Source of the DNA: Burkholderiales bacterium
Lineage (GTDB): Bacteria; Pseudomonadota; Gammaproteobacteria; Burkholderiales; Burkholderiaceae_C
Length of the DNA stretch: 64,000 nucleotides
Assembly: GCA_028868895.1 (NCBI GenBank)
Contig: JAGWTP010000001.1
Location: forward strand, 62,001-126,000
Reading direction: 5' to 3'
Under the pieces are notes generated by a model, which ran no database searches, was not told the origin of the DNA, and saw only the letters and a program-made list of their open reading frames with translations. This document shows, piece by piece, positions 1 to 8,524 of the stretch; positions within the stretch are counted from its first letter, which is position 1, and every line of letters begins with the position of its first letter. Both the position numbers and the translations under genes were made by a program.

Positions 1-404
1 ACGAGCACGCGGCCGCCCGAGCGGTAGCCGACGGTCGTCACCGGCTCGGCATCGGGCAATTGCGCGAGCGCGATCAGCGCGGCGATCTTCGGTGTCGCCG
101 CATTGGCGTCTTTCGACCAGCCGCCGGTCTCGCGGACGTTGACGAAGCGGATCGGCCGCTCGGCCAGCCCCGCCGCGCCTTCGGTCTGCTCGTTCAGTTC
201 GAGGAACAGCCGGCTCTCCTGCGTGCAGGCCACGAGCAGGTCTTCGCCGCTCTTGGCGGCGCGCTGGAACGCACCGGCCTGGCGGCGGCACAACAGCGTG
301 TGGACGGTTTCGAGCCCGGCGCCGGCCTCAGGCCCCAGCGCCTTGATCAGGCCCGGGCCGTCCAGTGGCATCGTCTTGTTGCAGTCGCAGATCAGGGTCG
401 TCAT
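1..404 (-). CDS. Fe-S (4Fe-4S ferredoxin-like) protein of a formate dehydrogenase accessory cluster, partial
   Basis: The N-terminal 134 codons of a minus-strand gene that runs off the left edge of the window. It begins MTTLICDCNKTMPLDG and continues with a cysteine-containing N-terminal region (CDCNKT, LLCRRQ, ACTQES). This looks like the long 4Fe-4S proteins found next to DUF3305/DUF3306 genes and formate dehydrogenase subunits in Burkholderiales. The [4Fe-4S] ferredoxin motifs themselves would lie beyond the window, so the function is inferred mainly from context. The ATG at 404 lies inside the last codons of the upstream DUF3306 gene, a 77-base overlap in another frame, which suggests tight translational coupling. 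Confidence 0.6.
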   Translation of the reverse strand, partial: MTTLICDCNKTMPLDGPGLIKALGPEAGAGLETVHTLLCRRQAGAFQRAAKSGEDLLVACTQESRLFLELNEQTEGAAGLAERPIRFVNVRETGGWSKDANAATPKIAALIALAQLPDAEPVTTVGYRSGGRVL

Positions 405-966
405 CGGGTGGCTTCAATGGTTCGGTGGCGGTGGCGGTGGCGGTGGCGGGGGCGGGGGCAACGGTGGCATCGATCAGCGGCACGGGCTGGTCGTGGTCGC
501 CTTCGTCATCGTCGAACAGCCGCAGGACCTTGGACTGGTTCATACGCCGCAGCATGTCGAGCGGGATCGGATCGGGCCGACCGTAGTCGTCGATGTAGGT
601 GTCCAGGCCATCCATCACATTGAAGTGCGGATCGGCAAAGAGCTTCTTCATCGCGGCACGCTTCACGCCCTCGTCGACGCCGCCGGCAACGAAGCGCGAA
701 TAGTCGGAGGCGTGCCCGAGCAGCGCCACGTCGGCCATCGTCGGTGCCGGATCGGTGGCGGGCGCGATGCCCACGGGCTGCGCAGCGAGGTCGGTACCAT
801 CGGCCGCCGGTTCCGCGACCACGGCAGGCGCCATGCCTTCGGGCATCGGCGACGGCGTCGGCGTCGTCGCCAGTGCGGCCGGCTCGGGCGCGAGCGTTGC
901 GCCGGCACGCGCCGCCTCCTTGCGCCGCGCCCAGCGCGACAGAAACCCGCCGGCTGCGTCGGCCAT
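328..966 (-). CDS. DUF3306 domain protein
   Basis: A 212-residue protein of the DUF3306 type, which is normally found beside DUF3305 and formate dehydrogenase genes; its biochemical role is not known. The N-terminus (FLSRWARRKEAARAG) and the central block (FVAGGVDEGVKRAAMKKLFADPHFNVMDGLDTYIDDYG) are the recognisable parts. Between them is an Ala/Pro-rich linker, and a low-complexity Ala-Pro/Ala-Thr tail follows. Its ATG overlaps the stop of the DUF3305 gene by one base (TGATG), so the two are translated as a pair. The 3' end overlaps the next gene by 77 bases, so the tail after the Ala-Thr repeat may be dispensable. Confidence 0.75.
   Translation of the reverse strand: MADAAGGFLSRWARRKEAARAGATLAPEPAALATTPTPSPMPEGMAPAVVAEPAADGTDLAAQPVGIAPATDPAPTMADVALLGHASDYSRFVAGGVDEGVKRAAMKKLFADPHFNVMDGLDTYIDDYGRPDPIPLDMLRRMNQSKVLRLFDDDEGDHDQPVPLIDATVAPAPATATATATEPLKPPDDDPDLRLQQDDATGRPGPDQGAGA
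424..459. repeat. GGTGGC/GGGGGC hexanucleotide tract
   Basis: Four perfect GGTGGC units are followed by two GGGGGC units. Read on the minus strand the tract encodes an Ala-Pro/Ala-Thr run near the C-terminus of the DUF3306 protein. The unit is six bases, so gain or loss of whole units would change protein length without shifting the frame. Confidence 0.8.
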
Positions 967-1472
967 CAGCGCGCCCGGTCGGGCGGCAGGAACGACTGCG
1001 GGCGGTGCCGCTGTTTCGGTTCGGGCCGGTAATGCTCATCGGTGTAGGCCTGCAGCCATCGCACCAGCTCGCCGGGGAGCGGCACGTTGTCGACGCGCTC
1101 CTGGGCGTCGAGCCAGCGGCCGGCCTCCGTGTACGACACGCTCACGGTCTCGGGCCAGGCGCGGTCGGGCTCGTCGTCGTCGACGCGCCACATCACGAAC
1201 CACACCGGCGCGCCCGAACTCAGGTTCAGGTAGTAGCCCTCGGCTTCGTCGCGAAACAGTTCGAGCAGGAAGTTCGGGTACAGCGTGCGCCGGCGCTTGC
1301 CATCGTCGCGCAGCACGCGCGCATCGAGACCGAAGCCGTCTTCGTGCGGCACCACGTCGACCAGCCTGAAGCGCCAAGCCTGCCAACGGTTCGGATTCGC
1401 CTCGCGCTCCATGACCACCGCGACGCGCACGGCGGGTCGGACGGGAACGGTCACGTTGGAAGTGGCTTGCAT
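966..1472 (-). CDS. DUF3305 domain protein
   Basis: A 168-residue protein that resembles DUF3305, a family paired with DUF3306 near formate dehydrogenase and molybdoenzyme genes; its role is unknown. The body carries the stretch VAVVMEREANPNRWQAWRF, a WFVMWRVDDDEPD segment and a VSYTEAGRWLDAQERVDNVPLP segment. The ATG at 1472 is chosen over an upstream GTG at 1517, because the residues between them look non-conserved. No clear ribosome binding site precedes either start; a TAGACT hexamer lies about 7 bases before the ATG. It is the first gene of the minus-strand group at the left edge. Confidence 0.75.
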   Translation of the reverse strand: MQATSNVTVPVRPAVRVAVVMEREANPNRWQAWRFRLVDVVPHEDGFGLDARVLRDDGKRRRTLYPNFLLELFRDEAEGYYLNLSSGAPVWFVMWRVDDDEPDRAWPETVSVSYTEAGRWLDAQERVDNVPLPGELVRWLQAYTDEHYRPEPKQRHRPQSFLPPDRAR

Positions 1473-1562
1473 AGGTGCAAGTCTAGACGCAGCGACAGCG
1501 CGTTCGTCGATCCGCACGTCGCGATCAGGGAATGCCCGGGGCGCGCCTCGGGCGGCAACCGA

Positions 1563-2654
1563 TCAAGTGTCTTTGGAGATCGAGATGCTCGGGAACTTGG
1601 ACGAGAAATCCTTGGCGCGCTGCGCGATCTTCACCGCCACCTGGCGCGCCACGCTCTTGTACAGGCCGGCGATTTCGCCGTCGGGCTCGCTGACCACGCT
1701 GGGCCGGCCGCTGTCGGCCTGCACGCGGATCGACAGGTTCAGCGGCAGCGCGCCGAGGTAGTCCATGTTGTATTCGGCGGCCAGGCGCTTGCCGCCCTCC
1801 TCGCCGAAGATGTGCTCGACATGCCCGCACTGCTCGCACACGTGCACCGCCATGTTCTCGACGATGCCCAGGATCGGCACGCCGACCTTCTCGAACATCT
1901 TGATGCCCTTCTTGGCGTCGAGCAGCGCAATGTCCTGCGGCGTGGTCACGATCACCGCACCGGTCAGCGGCACACGCTGGCTCAGCGTGAGCTGGATGTC
2001 GCCGGTGCCGGGCGGCATGTCGACGATCAGGTAGTCGAGCTCGGCCCAGTTGGTCTGGCGCAGCAACTGTTCGAGCGCCTGCGTGGCCATCGGGCCGCGC
2101 CAGATCATGGCCTGGTCGGCATCGACCAGGAAGCCGATCGACATGACCTGCACGCCGTAGTTCTCCATCGGCTCCATGGTCTTGCCGTCGGCCGACTCGG
2201 GTCGGCCGGTGATGCCCATCATCATCGGCTGGCTCGGCCCGTAGATGTCGGCGTCGAGGATGCCCACCGTGGCGCCTTCGGCGGCGAGCGCCAGCGCCAG
2301 GTTCACGGCCGTCGTGCTCTTGCCCACGCCGCCCTTGCCCGACGCGACCGCGACGATGTTCTTCACCTTCGGCAGCAACTGCACGCCGCGCTGCACCGCG
2401 TGCGGCGTGACCTTGGTGGCCAGGTTGACGCTGACGTTCTCGACTCCCGCGACGGTGCGCGTCGCCGCGATCAGCGCCTTGCGCAGCCCCGCGATCTGGC
2501 TCTTCGCCGGGTAGCCGAGCTCAATGTCGAAGGCGACGTCGCCGCCTTCGATGCGCAGGTTCTTCAACTGGCGCGTCGAGACGAAGTCCTTGCCGGTGTT
2601 CGGGTCGATCACGGACTTCAGGGCGTCGAGCAGCGTGGATTCGGTGACGGTCAT
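1563..2654 (-). CDS. apbC: iron-sulfur cluster carrier protein ApbC (Mrp/NBP35 ATPase)
   Basis: A 363-residue P-loop ATPase that binds and transfers Fe-S clusters in the cytoplasm. Residues 1-95 form an N-terminal MIP18/DUF59-like domain. The deviant Walker A motif GKGGVGKS is at about 106-113, a DADIYGPS switch region follows, and MPPGTGD is in the middle. The CxxC pair (VCEQCGH, near 275) is the cluster-binding site of this family. Length is normal. The gene diverges from metG across 85 bases; a TAGACT box (2691-2696, minus strand) is a possible -10 element. It is not obviously part of the downstream DUF3305 group, from which it is separated by about 90 bases. Confidence 0.95.
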   Translation of the reverse strand: MTVTESTLLDALKSVIDPNTGKDFVSTRQLKNLRIEGGDVAFDIELGYPAKSQIAGLRKALIAATRTVAGVENVSVNLATKVTPHAVQRGVQLLPKVKNIVAVASGKGGVGKSTTAVNLALALAAEGATVGILDADIYGPSQPMMMGITGRPESADGKTMEPMENYGVQVMSIGFLVDADQAMIWRGPMATQALEQLLRQTNWAELDYLIVDMPPGTGDIQLTLSQRVPLTGAVIVTTPQDIALLDAKKGIKMFEKVGVPILGIVENMAVHVCEQCGHVEHIFGEEGGKRLAAEYNMDYLGALPLNLSIRVQADSGRPSVVSEPDGEIAGLYKSVARQVAVKIAQRAKDFSSKFPSISISKDT

Positions 2655-2727
2655 GGGGAGTGCGCGCGGTCGGTGGAAAGGCAGTCAGGCAGTCTAGCGC
2701 AGGGCCGTTCTCCCTCTGGGCGCCGCC

Positions 2728-2733
2728 TAGAAT
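2728..2733 (+). promoter_or_regulatory. -10-like TAGAAT box immediately before metG
   Basis: TAGAAT ends six bases (cgcgcc) before the metG ATG. If it is used as a sigma-70 -10 element, transcription would start at or within a base or two of the start codon, giving a leaderless mRNA. No convincing -35 hexamer is visible at 16-18 bases upstream. Confidence 0.45.
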
Positions 2734-2739
2734 CGCGCC

Positions 2740-4782
2740 ATGACCCGCAAGCTTTTCGTCACCACCGCCCTGCCCTACGCCAACGGCCCGTTTCATATCG
2801 GACACATGATGGAGTACATCCAGGCCGACGTCTGGGTGCGGTTCCAGCGCATGCTCGGTCACGAGGTCCACTTCGTCTGCGCCGACGACGCCCATGGCGC
2901 GCCGATCATGATCGCCGCCGAAAAGGCCGGCAAGACACCGCAAGCCTTCGTCGCCGAGATCGCCGCAGGCCGCAAGAAGTACCTCGACGGCTTTCACATC
3001 GGCTTCGACAACTGGCACTCGACCGACGGCCCCGAGAACCACGAACTGGCGCAGGACATCTACCGCGCGCTGCGCAAGCAGGGGCTGATCGCGCAGCGCA
3101 CGATCGAGCAGTTCTACGATCCCGTCAAGGGCATGTTCCTGCCCGACCGCTACATCAAGGGCGAGTGCCCGAAGTGCGGCACCCGGGACCAGTACGGCGA
3201 CAACTGCGACAACTGCGGTGCCGTCTATGCCCCCACCGATCTGAAGAACCCGTACTCGACGCTGACCGGCGCAACGCCGGTGATGAAGAGCAGCGATCAC
3301 TACTTCTTCCAGCTCTCGTCGCAGCGCTGCATCGACTTCCTGACCGAGTGGACGGCCACGCCCGGCCGCCTGCAGCCCGAGGTGCTGAACAAGATCAAGG
3401 AATGGTTCGCGGTCGACGAACACGGCCACGTCGGCCTGAACGACTGGGACATCAGCCGCGACGCGCCCTACTTCGGCATCGAGATCCCCGACGCGCCGGG
3501 CAAGTATTTCTACGTCTGGCTCGACGCGCCGGTGGGCTACCTGGCGTCGCTGAAGAATCACCTCGCCAAGATCGGCGTCGATTACGACGCTTTCATGGCC
3601 GAACCCGAGGTCGAGCAGGTCCACTTCATCGGCAAGGACATCGTCACCTTCCACACGCTGTTCTGGCCGGCGATGCTGCACTTCAGCGGCCGCAAGGTGC
3701 CGAACCACATCTTCGTGCACGGCTTCCTGCAACTCAGCGGCGAGAAGATGAGCAAGAGCCGCGGCACCGGCATCTCGCCGCTGACCTACCTCGAGCTCGG
3801 CATGAACCCGGAATGGCTGCGCTACTACATCGCGGCCAAGCTGAACGGGCGCGTCGAGGACATCGAATTCAACCCCGACGACTTCATCGCCCGCGTCAAC
3901 AGCGACCTCGTGGGCAAGTACATCAACATCGCGAGCCGCGCCGCCGGCTTCATCGCCAAGCGCTTCGACGGCGTGCTGTCGGCCGACGTCGGCGTCGAGG
4001 GCCGCGCGCTGCTCGACGGCCTGCGCGCGCAGCGCGGCACGGTCCAGGCGCTCTACGAGGAACGCGAGTTCGCGAAAGCGCTGCGCGAGGTCATGCTGCT
4101 GGCCGACCGCGTCAACGAATACGTCGACCAGAACAAGCCGTGGGAACTGGCGAAACGGGCCGGACACGAGGCCGTGCTGCACGACGTGTGCTCGGTGTGC
4201 ATCGAGGCGTTCCGCGTGCTGACGGTCTACCTCAAGCCGGTGCTGCCGGCGCTGGCGGCGCAGGTCGAGGTCTTCCTGCGTGTCGAGCCGCTGCGCTTCG
4301 GCGACGCCGCGCGTGCGCTCGGTGCGCACACGATCGGCGAGTACAAGCACCTGATGCAGCGTGTCGACGCGAAGCAGCTCGACGCCCTGCTCGAACCCCC
4401 GGCCACCGAACTGCCCCCGCCCGGCGGCGAGCCGCTCGCGGCCGAGATCAACGTGCTCGACTTCGCCAAGGTCGACCTGCGGATCGCGCGGATCGTCGAA
4501 TGCGCGCCGGTCGAAGGCTCGACCAAGCTGCTGCGCCTGACGCTCGACGTCGGCGAAGGCCGCCTGCGCAACGTCTTCAGCGGCATCCAGTCCGCGTACA
4601 CGCCGGCCGACCTGGTCGGCAAGTTCACCGTGGTGGTGGCCAACCTCGCGCCGCGCAAGATGAAGTTCGGCGTCAGCGAGGGCATGGTACTGGCCGCCTC
4701 GCACGCCGACGAGACGATTGAGCCCGGGCTGTACCTCCTCGAGCCCGGGCCCGGCGCCAAGCCGGGCATGCGGGTGCGCTGA
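2740..4782 (+). CDS. metG: methionyl-tRNA synthetase
   Basis: Charges tRNA-Met with methionine in the cytoplasm. The 680-residue protein has the class I catalytic domain with the HIGH signature at 19-22 and KMSKS at 336-340. A zinc-binding insertion with two Cys pairs (CPKC, CDNC, about 146-163) places it in the MetG1 type. The C-terminal ~110 residues (from [19 protein letters not shown]) are the OB-fold tRNA-binding domain found in dimeric enzymes. The ATG at 2740 has no Shine-Dalgarno sequence but follows a -10-like box by 6 bases. The Kdo hydroxylase gene follows after only 5 bases, so the two are probably co-transcribed. Confidence 0.98.
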   Translation: MTRKLFVTTALPYANGPFHIGHMMEYIQADVWVRFQRMLGHEVHFVCADDAHGAPIMIAAEKAGKTPQAFVAEIAAGRKKYLDGFHIGFDNWHSTDGPENHELAQDIYRALRKQGLIAQRTIEQFYDPVKGMFLPDRYIKGECPKCGTRDQYGDNCDNCGAVYAPTDLKNPYSTLTGATPVMKSSDHYFFQLSSQRCIDFLTEWTATPGRLQPEVLNKIKEWFAVDEHGHVGLNDWDISRDAPYFGIEIPDAPGKYFYVWLDAPVGYLASLKNHLAKIGVDYDAFMAEPEVEQVHFIGKDIVTFHTLFWPAMLHFSGRKVPNHIFVHGFLQLSGEKMSKSRGTGISPLTYLELGMNPEWLRYYIAAKLNGRVEDIEFNPDDFIARVNSDLVGKYINIASRAAGFIAKRFDGVLSADVGVEGRALLDGLRAQRGTVQALYEEREFAKALREVMLLADRVNEYVDQNKPWELAKRAGHEAVLHDVCSVCIEAFRVLTVYLKPVLPALAAQVEVFLRVEPLRFGDAARALGAHTIGEYKHLMQRVDAKQLDALLEPPATELPPPGGEPLAAEINVLDFAKVDLRIARIVECAPVEGSTKLLRLTLDVGEGRLRNVFSGIQSAYTPADLVGKFTVVVANLAPRKMKFGVSEGMVLAASHADETIEPGLYLLEPGPGAKPGMRVR

Positions 4783-4787
4783 CCTCG

Positions 4788-5663
4788 ATGGACGTGACCC
4801 CGCTACGCGAGTTCCCCGACACGAGCTGGGGCGACGACGGTCCGACGCGCGGCGTCGAAGCCGTCGTCGAGGCCGGCGCGGTGCTGGTGTTCCCGAACCT
4901 GCCGTTCGCGTTGAGCGACGACGAGCGCAAGTTTCTCGACCCGCGCTGGGCCGACGGCCATGCCAAGAACATCTCGCTGCGCTGGCCGGCCGGCGAGATG
5001 CGCGGCGCCCGCGGCGAGGCCGCCGACCTGGCAGCGCTGCAGGCGATGATCACGCGCTACGCCGCGCAAAGCGAGGCGCTCGCGCTGCGGCTGTTTCCGC
5101 ACTATCGCGGCCACCTGCTGCGTGGCAACAGCTCGTTGCGCCCGGTCGACGTGGCCGGCCGCCAGACCAGCTGGCGCAAGGACGACACCCGATTGCACAT
5201 CGACGCGTTCCCGTCGAACCCGATGCACGGCACGCGGCTGCTGCGCGTGTTCTGCAATGTCAATCCGCAGGGCCAGCCACGGCGCTGGCGCGTCGGCGAG
5301 CCGTTCGAGGCACACGCCATGCGCTACCTGCCGGCGATCCGCCGCCCGCTGCACGGCTCGGCCTGGCTGCTCGAGAAAGTGGGCATCACCAAACGCCGCC
5401 GCACCGAATACGACCACCTGATGCTGCAACTGCACGACCGTGCCAAGGCCGACGTGCAATTCCAGCGTGACAGCCCGCAGGCCCGGGTCGACTTCGCGCC
5501 CGGAACGACCTGGATCGTGTTCAGCGACCAGGTGCTGCACGCTGCGATGGGCGGCCAGCACATGCTCGAGCAGACCTTCTACCTCGATCTGCAACACCAG
5601 CTGCAGCCGCAGGCTTCACCGCGCGCGACGCTCGAGCGCCTGCTCGGGCGCGAGTTGCGCTGA
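4788..5663 (+). CDS. kdoO: Kdo 3-hydroxylase family Fe(II)/2-oxoglutarate-type dioxygenase
   Basis: A 291-residue protein resembling KdoO, which hydroxylates the outer 3-deoxy-D-manno-octulosonic acid of the lipopolysaccharide inner core to Ko in Burkholderia-type bacteria. The facial triad is visible as HID in the segment TRLHIDAFPSNP and a later His in DQVLHAAMGGQH, followed by EQTFYLDL. No signal peptide or membrane segment is seen, consistent with action at the cytoplasmic face. It sits 5 bases after metG. Its stop codon faces that of the CYTH/CHAD gene 7 bases away, within a 15-base palindrome (5660-5674). Confidence 0.85.
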   Translation: MDVTPLREFPDTSWGDDGPTRGVEAVVEAGAVLVFPNLPFALSDDERKFLDPRWADGHAKNISLRWPAGEMRGARGEAADLAALQAMITRYAAQSEALALRLFPHYRGHLLRGNSSLRPVDVAGRQTSWRKDDTRLHIDAFPSNPMHGTRLLRVFCNVNPQGQPRRWRVGEPFEAHAMRYLPAIRRPLHGSAWLLEKVGITKRRRTEYDHLMLQLHDRAKADVQFQRDSPQARVDFAPGTTWIVFSDQVLHAAMGGQHMLEQTFYLDLQHQLQPQASPRATLERLLGRELR

Positions 5664-5670
5664 CCGTCGG

Positions 5671-7269
5671 TCAGTCACGCTTCCAGTAGCGCTCGACCTT
5701 GCCGAACGCCTTGAGCTGCGGCGCGGCCGCCGCGATCAGCTGTTCGCGCCGGCCGGCCAGCCAGCCGAGCGCGAACATCGCACGCGGGTCGCCATCGCGA
5801 TCTGGGTCGCGATCGGGCGCGAACGCCTGCATCGCCATCACGACGTCGCCGAGCGCGCCGAGCCGCTCCTGCAGCGCACGCAGCCGGCGCAGATAACGCC
5901 GCAGCGCGCGCCGTTCGAACAGCGCGGCGCTGAACTCGGCGGCGTAGCGCAGGCGCTTCGCGCGCTTGCGCAAACGGTGGCGGCCGGCGTCGTCCAGTTC
6001 GGCAAAGCGTTGCGTGTCGGTGACCACCTCGCGATGCCAGCGGTTCAGGCGCCGCGCGAGCCGCTGGCGCAGCGCCAGCGCGGGCTCGGGCCCGGGCTCG
6101 GGAACGGGCATGCGGTCGTGCACGCGGGCGGACGGATCGGCAACCACACTGCGTTCGCCTTCGCTGTCGCGTTGGCGTTCGCTCTGGCTCGCGTCGGTGC
6201 CCGGTGCATGACACGCCGCCAGCAGTTTGAGCAGCAAGGTCTGGCTCGAGCGCTCGCGCAGCACCTCGGTGGGCGGGACATGGGCGTGCGCCGGCGCGGC
6301 CACGGGCGCGTCGCCCGCAACACCGGCGGCGCGCATCGCGGCGAGCAGCCCGGCCGCGAACTCGCCTTCGATCACGACCTGGTCGCGTGCGCTGCCGAGC
6401 CGGCGAAACAGGGTTGCCGCCGGCTCGGCCAGTGCCGCGTCCGCGCCCAGGCCGTCGAACAGGCGCAGCGCACTGCGCAGGCGCCGCAGGCCGACGCGCA
6501 GCTGGTGCACGTGCTCGTCGCCGTGCTCGCCCGAGGCGATCTGGCTGGCGTTGGCGGTGATCTGGTCGGTGCACGACCGCAGCACCGCCTGCCAGGCCTG
6601 CGCCGCGGTCATCTGCGGTGTGAGCCGCACCGCCGAGGCCAGGCGCGGTGGCGCGATCGACGCACCGCGCGCCAGCAGGTCGCCGCGCTCGGCCTTGCTG
6701 CGCACGTCCAGCCACAGGTCGAAGCGCGCCAGCCAGCGCCGTGCGGTGTCGAACACGGCCCGCGGAGACCCGCCGAGCAGTTCGATCTCGAGCTCGAGCA
6801 CGCCGGCCTTGCGATCGCCGGCGTGGATGCTGCCGGCATCGAAGGCGAGCTCGACGCGGCCCTGCGGGGTGCGCAGCGCGCGCGCGCGGCGCCGGATGTC
6901 GGTTCGGTAGACCACCGCGAGCGCCGGTGCGTCGCGGCCCGCCAGCAGCGCCAGCAGCGCCTCGCCGACCGGTGTTGCGGCATGCAGTTGCGGGTCGACC
7001 GGTGGCATTGCCGCGGCACGGCCGCGCGGCACGTTGTGTTCCAGCCGCGTGATGCTGTCGTCGGTGGCACCTTTCAGCGTCTGCACCCACAGCCGGCCCT
7101 CGCGCCGCAACCGCAGCGCCAGGCCGGCTTTGGCGAGCGTGCGCTCGGCGGTGTCGTGGTAGGCGGCCTGCAGGCGCGTGCGTGCGGGCGGCGCACGGCC
7201 GGCGACCGCGGCGTCGACCGCGCTGCGCTGGGCTGGGCTCACCTGGAACTTGATCTCGATTTCGTGCAT
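5671..7269 (-). CDS. CYTH and CHAD domain protein (triphosphatase-like)
   Basis: A 532-residue two-domain protein. Residues 1 to about 200 form a CYTH domain with the diagnostic EIEIKF start and repeated charged beta strands (RLRREGRLWVQTLKG, VELAFDAGSI). This tunnel fold binds triphosphate and is typical of inorganic triphosphatases such as YgiF. The C-terminal part is a CHAD domain, rich in His and Arg and helical (HQLRVGLRRLRSALRLF, RLRKRAKRLRYAAEFSAALF), which is known to bind polyphosphate. Together they suggest a role in polyphosphate or triphosphate metabolism. A low-complexity Glu/Pro/Arg linker occurs around residues 340-400. It is monocistronic and converges on the Kdo hydroxylase gene. 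Confidence 0.9.
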   Translation of the reverse strand: MHEIEIKFQVSPAQRSAVDAAVAGRAPPARTRLQAAYHDTAERTLAKAGLALRLRREGRLWVQTLKGATDDSITRLEHNVPRGRAAAMPPVDPQLHAATPVGEALLALLAGRDAPALAVVYRTDIRRRARALRTPQGRVELAFDAGSIHAGDRKAGVLELEIELLGGSPRAVFDTARRWLARFDLWLDVRSKAERGDLLARGASIAPPRLASAVRLTPQMTAAQAWQAVLRSCTDQITANASQIASGEHGDEHVHQLRVGLRRLRSALRLFDGLGADAALAEPAATLFRRLGSARDQVVIEGEFAAGLLAAMRAAGVAGDAPVAAPAHAHVPPTEVLRERSSQTLLLKLLAACHAPGTDASQSERQRDSEGERSVVADPSARVHDRMPVPEPGPEPALALRQRLARRLNRWHREVVTDTQRFAELDDAGRHRLRKRAKRLRYAAEFSAALFERRALRRYLRRLRALQERLGALGDVVMAMQAFAPDRDPDRDGDPRAMFALGWLAGRREQLIAAAAPQLKAFGKVERYWKRD

Positions 7270-7315
7270 CGTGGTGGTGCGGTGTCGATCGCCTGCCCGG
7301 GGGTGGCGCGCCCGC

Positions 7316-7321
7316 TAAAAT
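7316..7321 (+). promoter_or_regulatory. candidate -10 element for the DUF3460-scpA operon
   Basis: TAAAAT lies in the gap between the divergent CYTH/CHAD and DUF3460 genes, 41 bases before the ATG at 7363. No good -35 match is visible, so the call rests on the -10 box and its position. Confidence 0.4.
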
Positions 7322-7362
7322 CGACCATCCGACTCTAGCGCCTGCCGCGCGGCGCCCTCCCC

Positions 7363-7563
7363 ATGCCACTGTTCTGGAAAGCCTACACCTCCGACGTCAC
7401 CTCGTTCATCGAGCAGCTCAAGGCCAACAAGCCGACGCTCGAAGACGAGCAGCGCCAGGGCCGCAACCTGCTCTGGGACAAGCGCGTCGACCGCGAAGCG
7501 CAGGCCGAGTACGCGCAAGCCAGGGTGCCGCAGCAGCCCTACGTCTACCAGACCCGGCGTTGA
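7363..7563 (+). CDS. DUF3460 family small protein
   Basis: A 66-residue protein of the DUF3460 family, short and charged, of unknown function. It is found in many Burkholderiales just ahead of scpA. It starts MPLFWKAYTSDVTSFIEQLK and ends PYVYQTRR; the middle (LEDEQRQGRNLLWDK) is the conserved part. It has no cysteine cluster, signal peptide or membrane segment. scpA begins 16 bases after its stop, so the two very likely share a transcript. Confidence 0.85.
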   Translation: MPLFWKAYTSDVTSFIEQLKANKPTLEDEQRQGRNLLWDKRVDREAQAEYAQARVPQQPYVYQTRR

Positions 7564-7579
7564 CGCCCCGCGGCGTTCG

Positions 7580-8446
7580 ATGAGCGACGACGTCGCCTTG
7601 CCCGAGCTCGACGCGGTGTCGCCCGAGGTGCCGGACGGCGCGGCGCCGGGCCCGGCCGTCGTCGACGCCGTCGCGCTGGCCCGCCTGTACGGCGAGCCGC
7701 TGTTCGCGCTGCCCACCGATCTGTACATCCCGCCCGACGCGCTCGAGGTGTTCCTCGAGGCCTTCGAGGGCCCGCTCGACCTGCTGCTGTACCTGATCCG
7801 GCGCCAGAACTTCAACATCCTCGACATCCCGATGGCGAGCGTGACGCGCCAGTACCTGGCCTACGTCGAGCAGATCCGCAAGACCAATCTCGAACTCGCC
7901 AGCGAGTACCTGCTGATGGCGGCGATGCTGATCGAGATCAAGTCACGCATGCTGCTGCCGCCGAAGAAGAGCGCCGACGGGCAGGACGTCGAAGACCCGC
8001 GCGCCGAGCTGGTGCGCCGACTGATCGAATACGAGCAGATGAAGCTGGCGGCCGCACGCATCGACCAGCTGCCGCTGATCGGCCGCGACTTCCTGCGCGC
8101 CCAGGTGGTGATCGAGCAGGCGCTCGCGCCGCGCCTTCCCGAGGTCAACGCCGACGACCTGCGCGCAGCCTGGGGCGACATCCTGAAACGCGCCACGCTG
8201 AACCAGCACCACATGATCACGCGCGAGCAGCTCAGCGTGCGCGAGCACATGAGCATCGTGCTGCGGGCCTTGCAAGGGCGGCGCTTCGCGCTGTTCGAAG
8301 AACTGTTCGACGTGAGCCGCGGGCCGCAGGTGCTGGTGGTCACGTTCATCGCGATGCTCGAGCTGGCGCGCGAGCACCTGCTCGAAGTGACGCAGGCCGA
8401 AGCGTTCGCGCCGATCTACGTGCGGCTGGCCTACACGCCGGCCTGA
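7580..8446 (+). CDS. scpA: segregation and condensation protein A
   Basis: The kleisin subunit that bridges the SMC dimer in bacterial condensin, acting in chromosome compaction and segregation on the nucleoid. The 288-residue protein has an acidic, Ala-rich N-terminal extension of about 50 residues. The conserved kleisin N-domain follows (EGPLDLLLYLIRRQNFNILDIP and EYLLMAAMLIEIKSRMLLP), and a C-terminal winged-helix part (ISAF-like FIAMLELAREHLLEV) closes it. Its usual partner scpB is not next to it in this window. The ATG is at 7580, 16 bases after the DUF3460 stop. Confidence 0.93.
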   Translation: MSDDVALPELDAVSPEVPDGAAPGPAVVDAVALARLYGEPLFALPTDLYIPPDALEVFLEAFEGPLDLLLYLIRRQNFNILDIPMASVTRQYLAYVEQIRKTNLELASEYLLMAAMLIEIKSRMLLPPKKSADGQDVEDPRAELVRRLIEYEQMKLAAARIDQLPLIGRDFLRAQVVIEQALAPRLPEVNADDLRAAWGDILKRATLNQHHMITREQLSVREHMSIVLRALQGRRFALFEELFDVSRGPQVLVVTFIAMLELAREHLLEVTQAEAFAPIYVRLAYTPA

Positions 8447-8524
8447 GCGCAGGCAAGAGCCAGAGCCCGCGGCAGCGGCCGGGCCGGCGCCGACGCCCAC
8501 CACTTGAAGCGACAATCCCCGCCC

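Noticed and set aside
424..459. Phase-variable frameshift tract
   Set aside because: The unit is six bases, so slippage by whole units does not change the reading frame.
744..4721. Very long open frame (over 1300 codons) on the plus strand, antisense to apbC and then out of phase through metG
   Set aside because: It is a shadow of real genes at high GC: Arg/His/Ala-rich composition, no recognisable domain, and it covers two well-supported genes in other frames.
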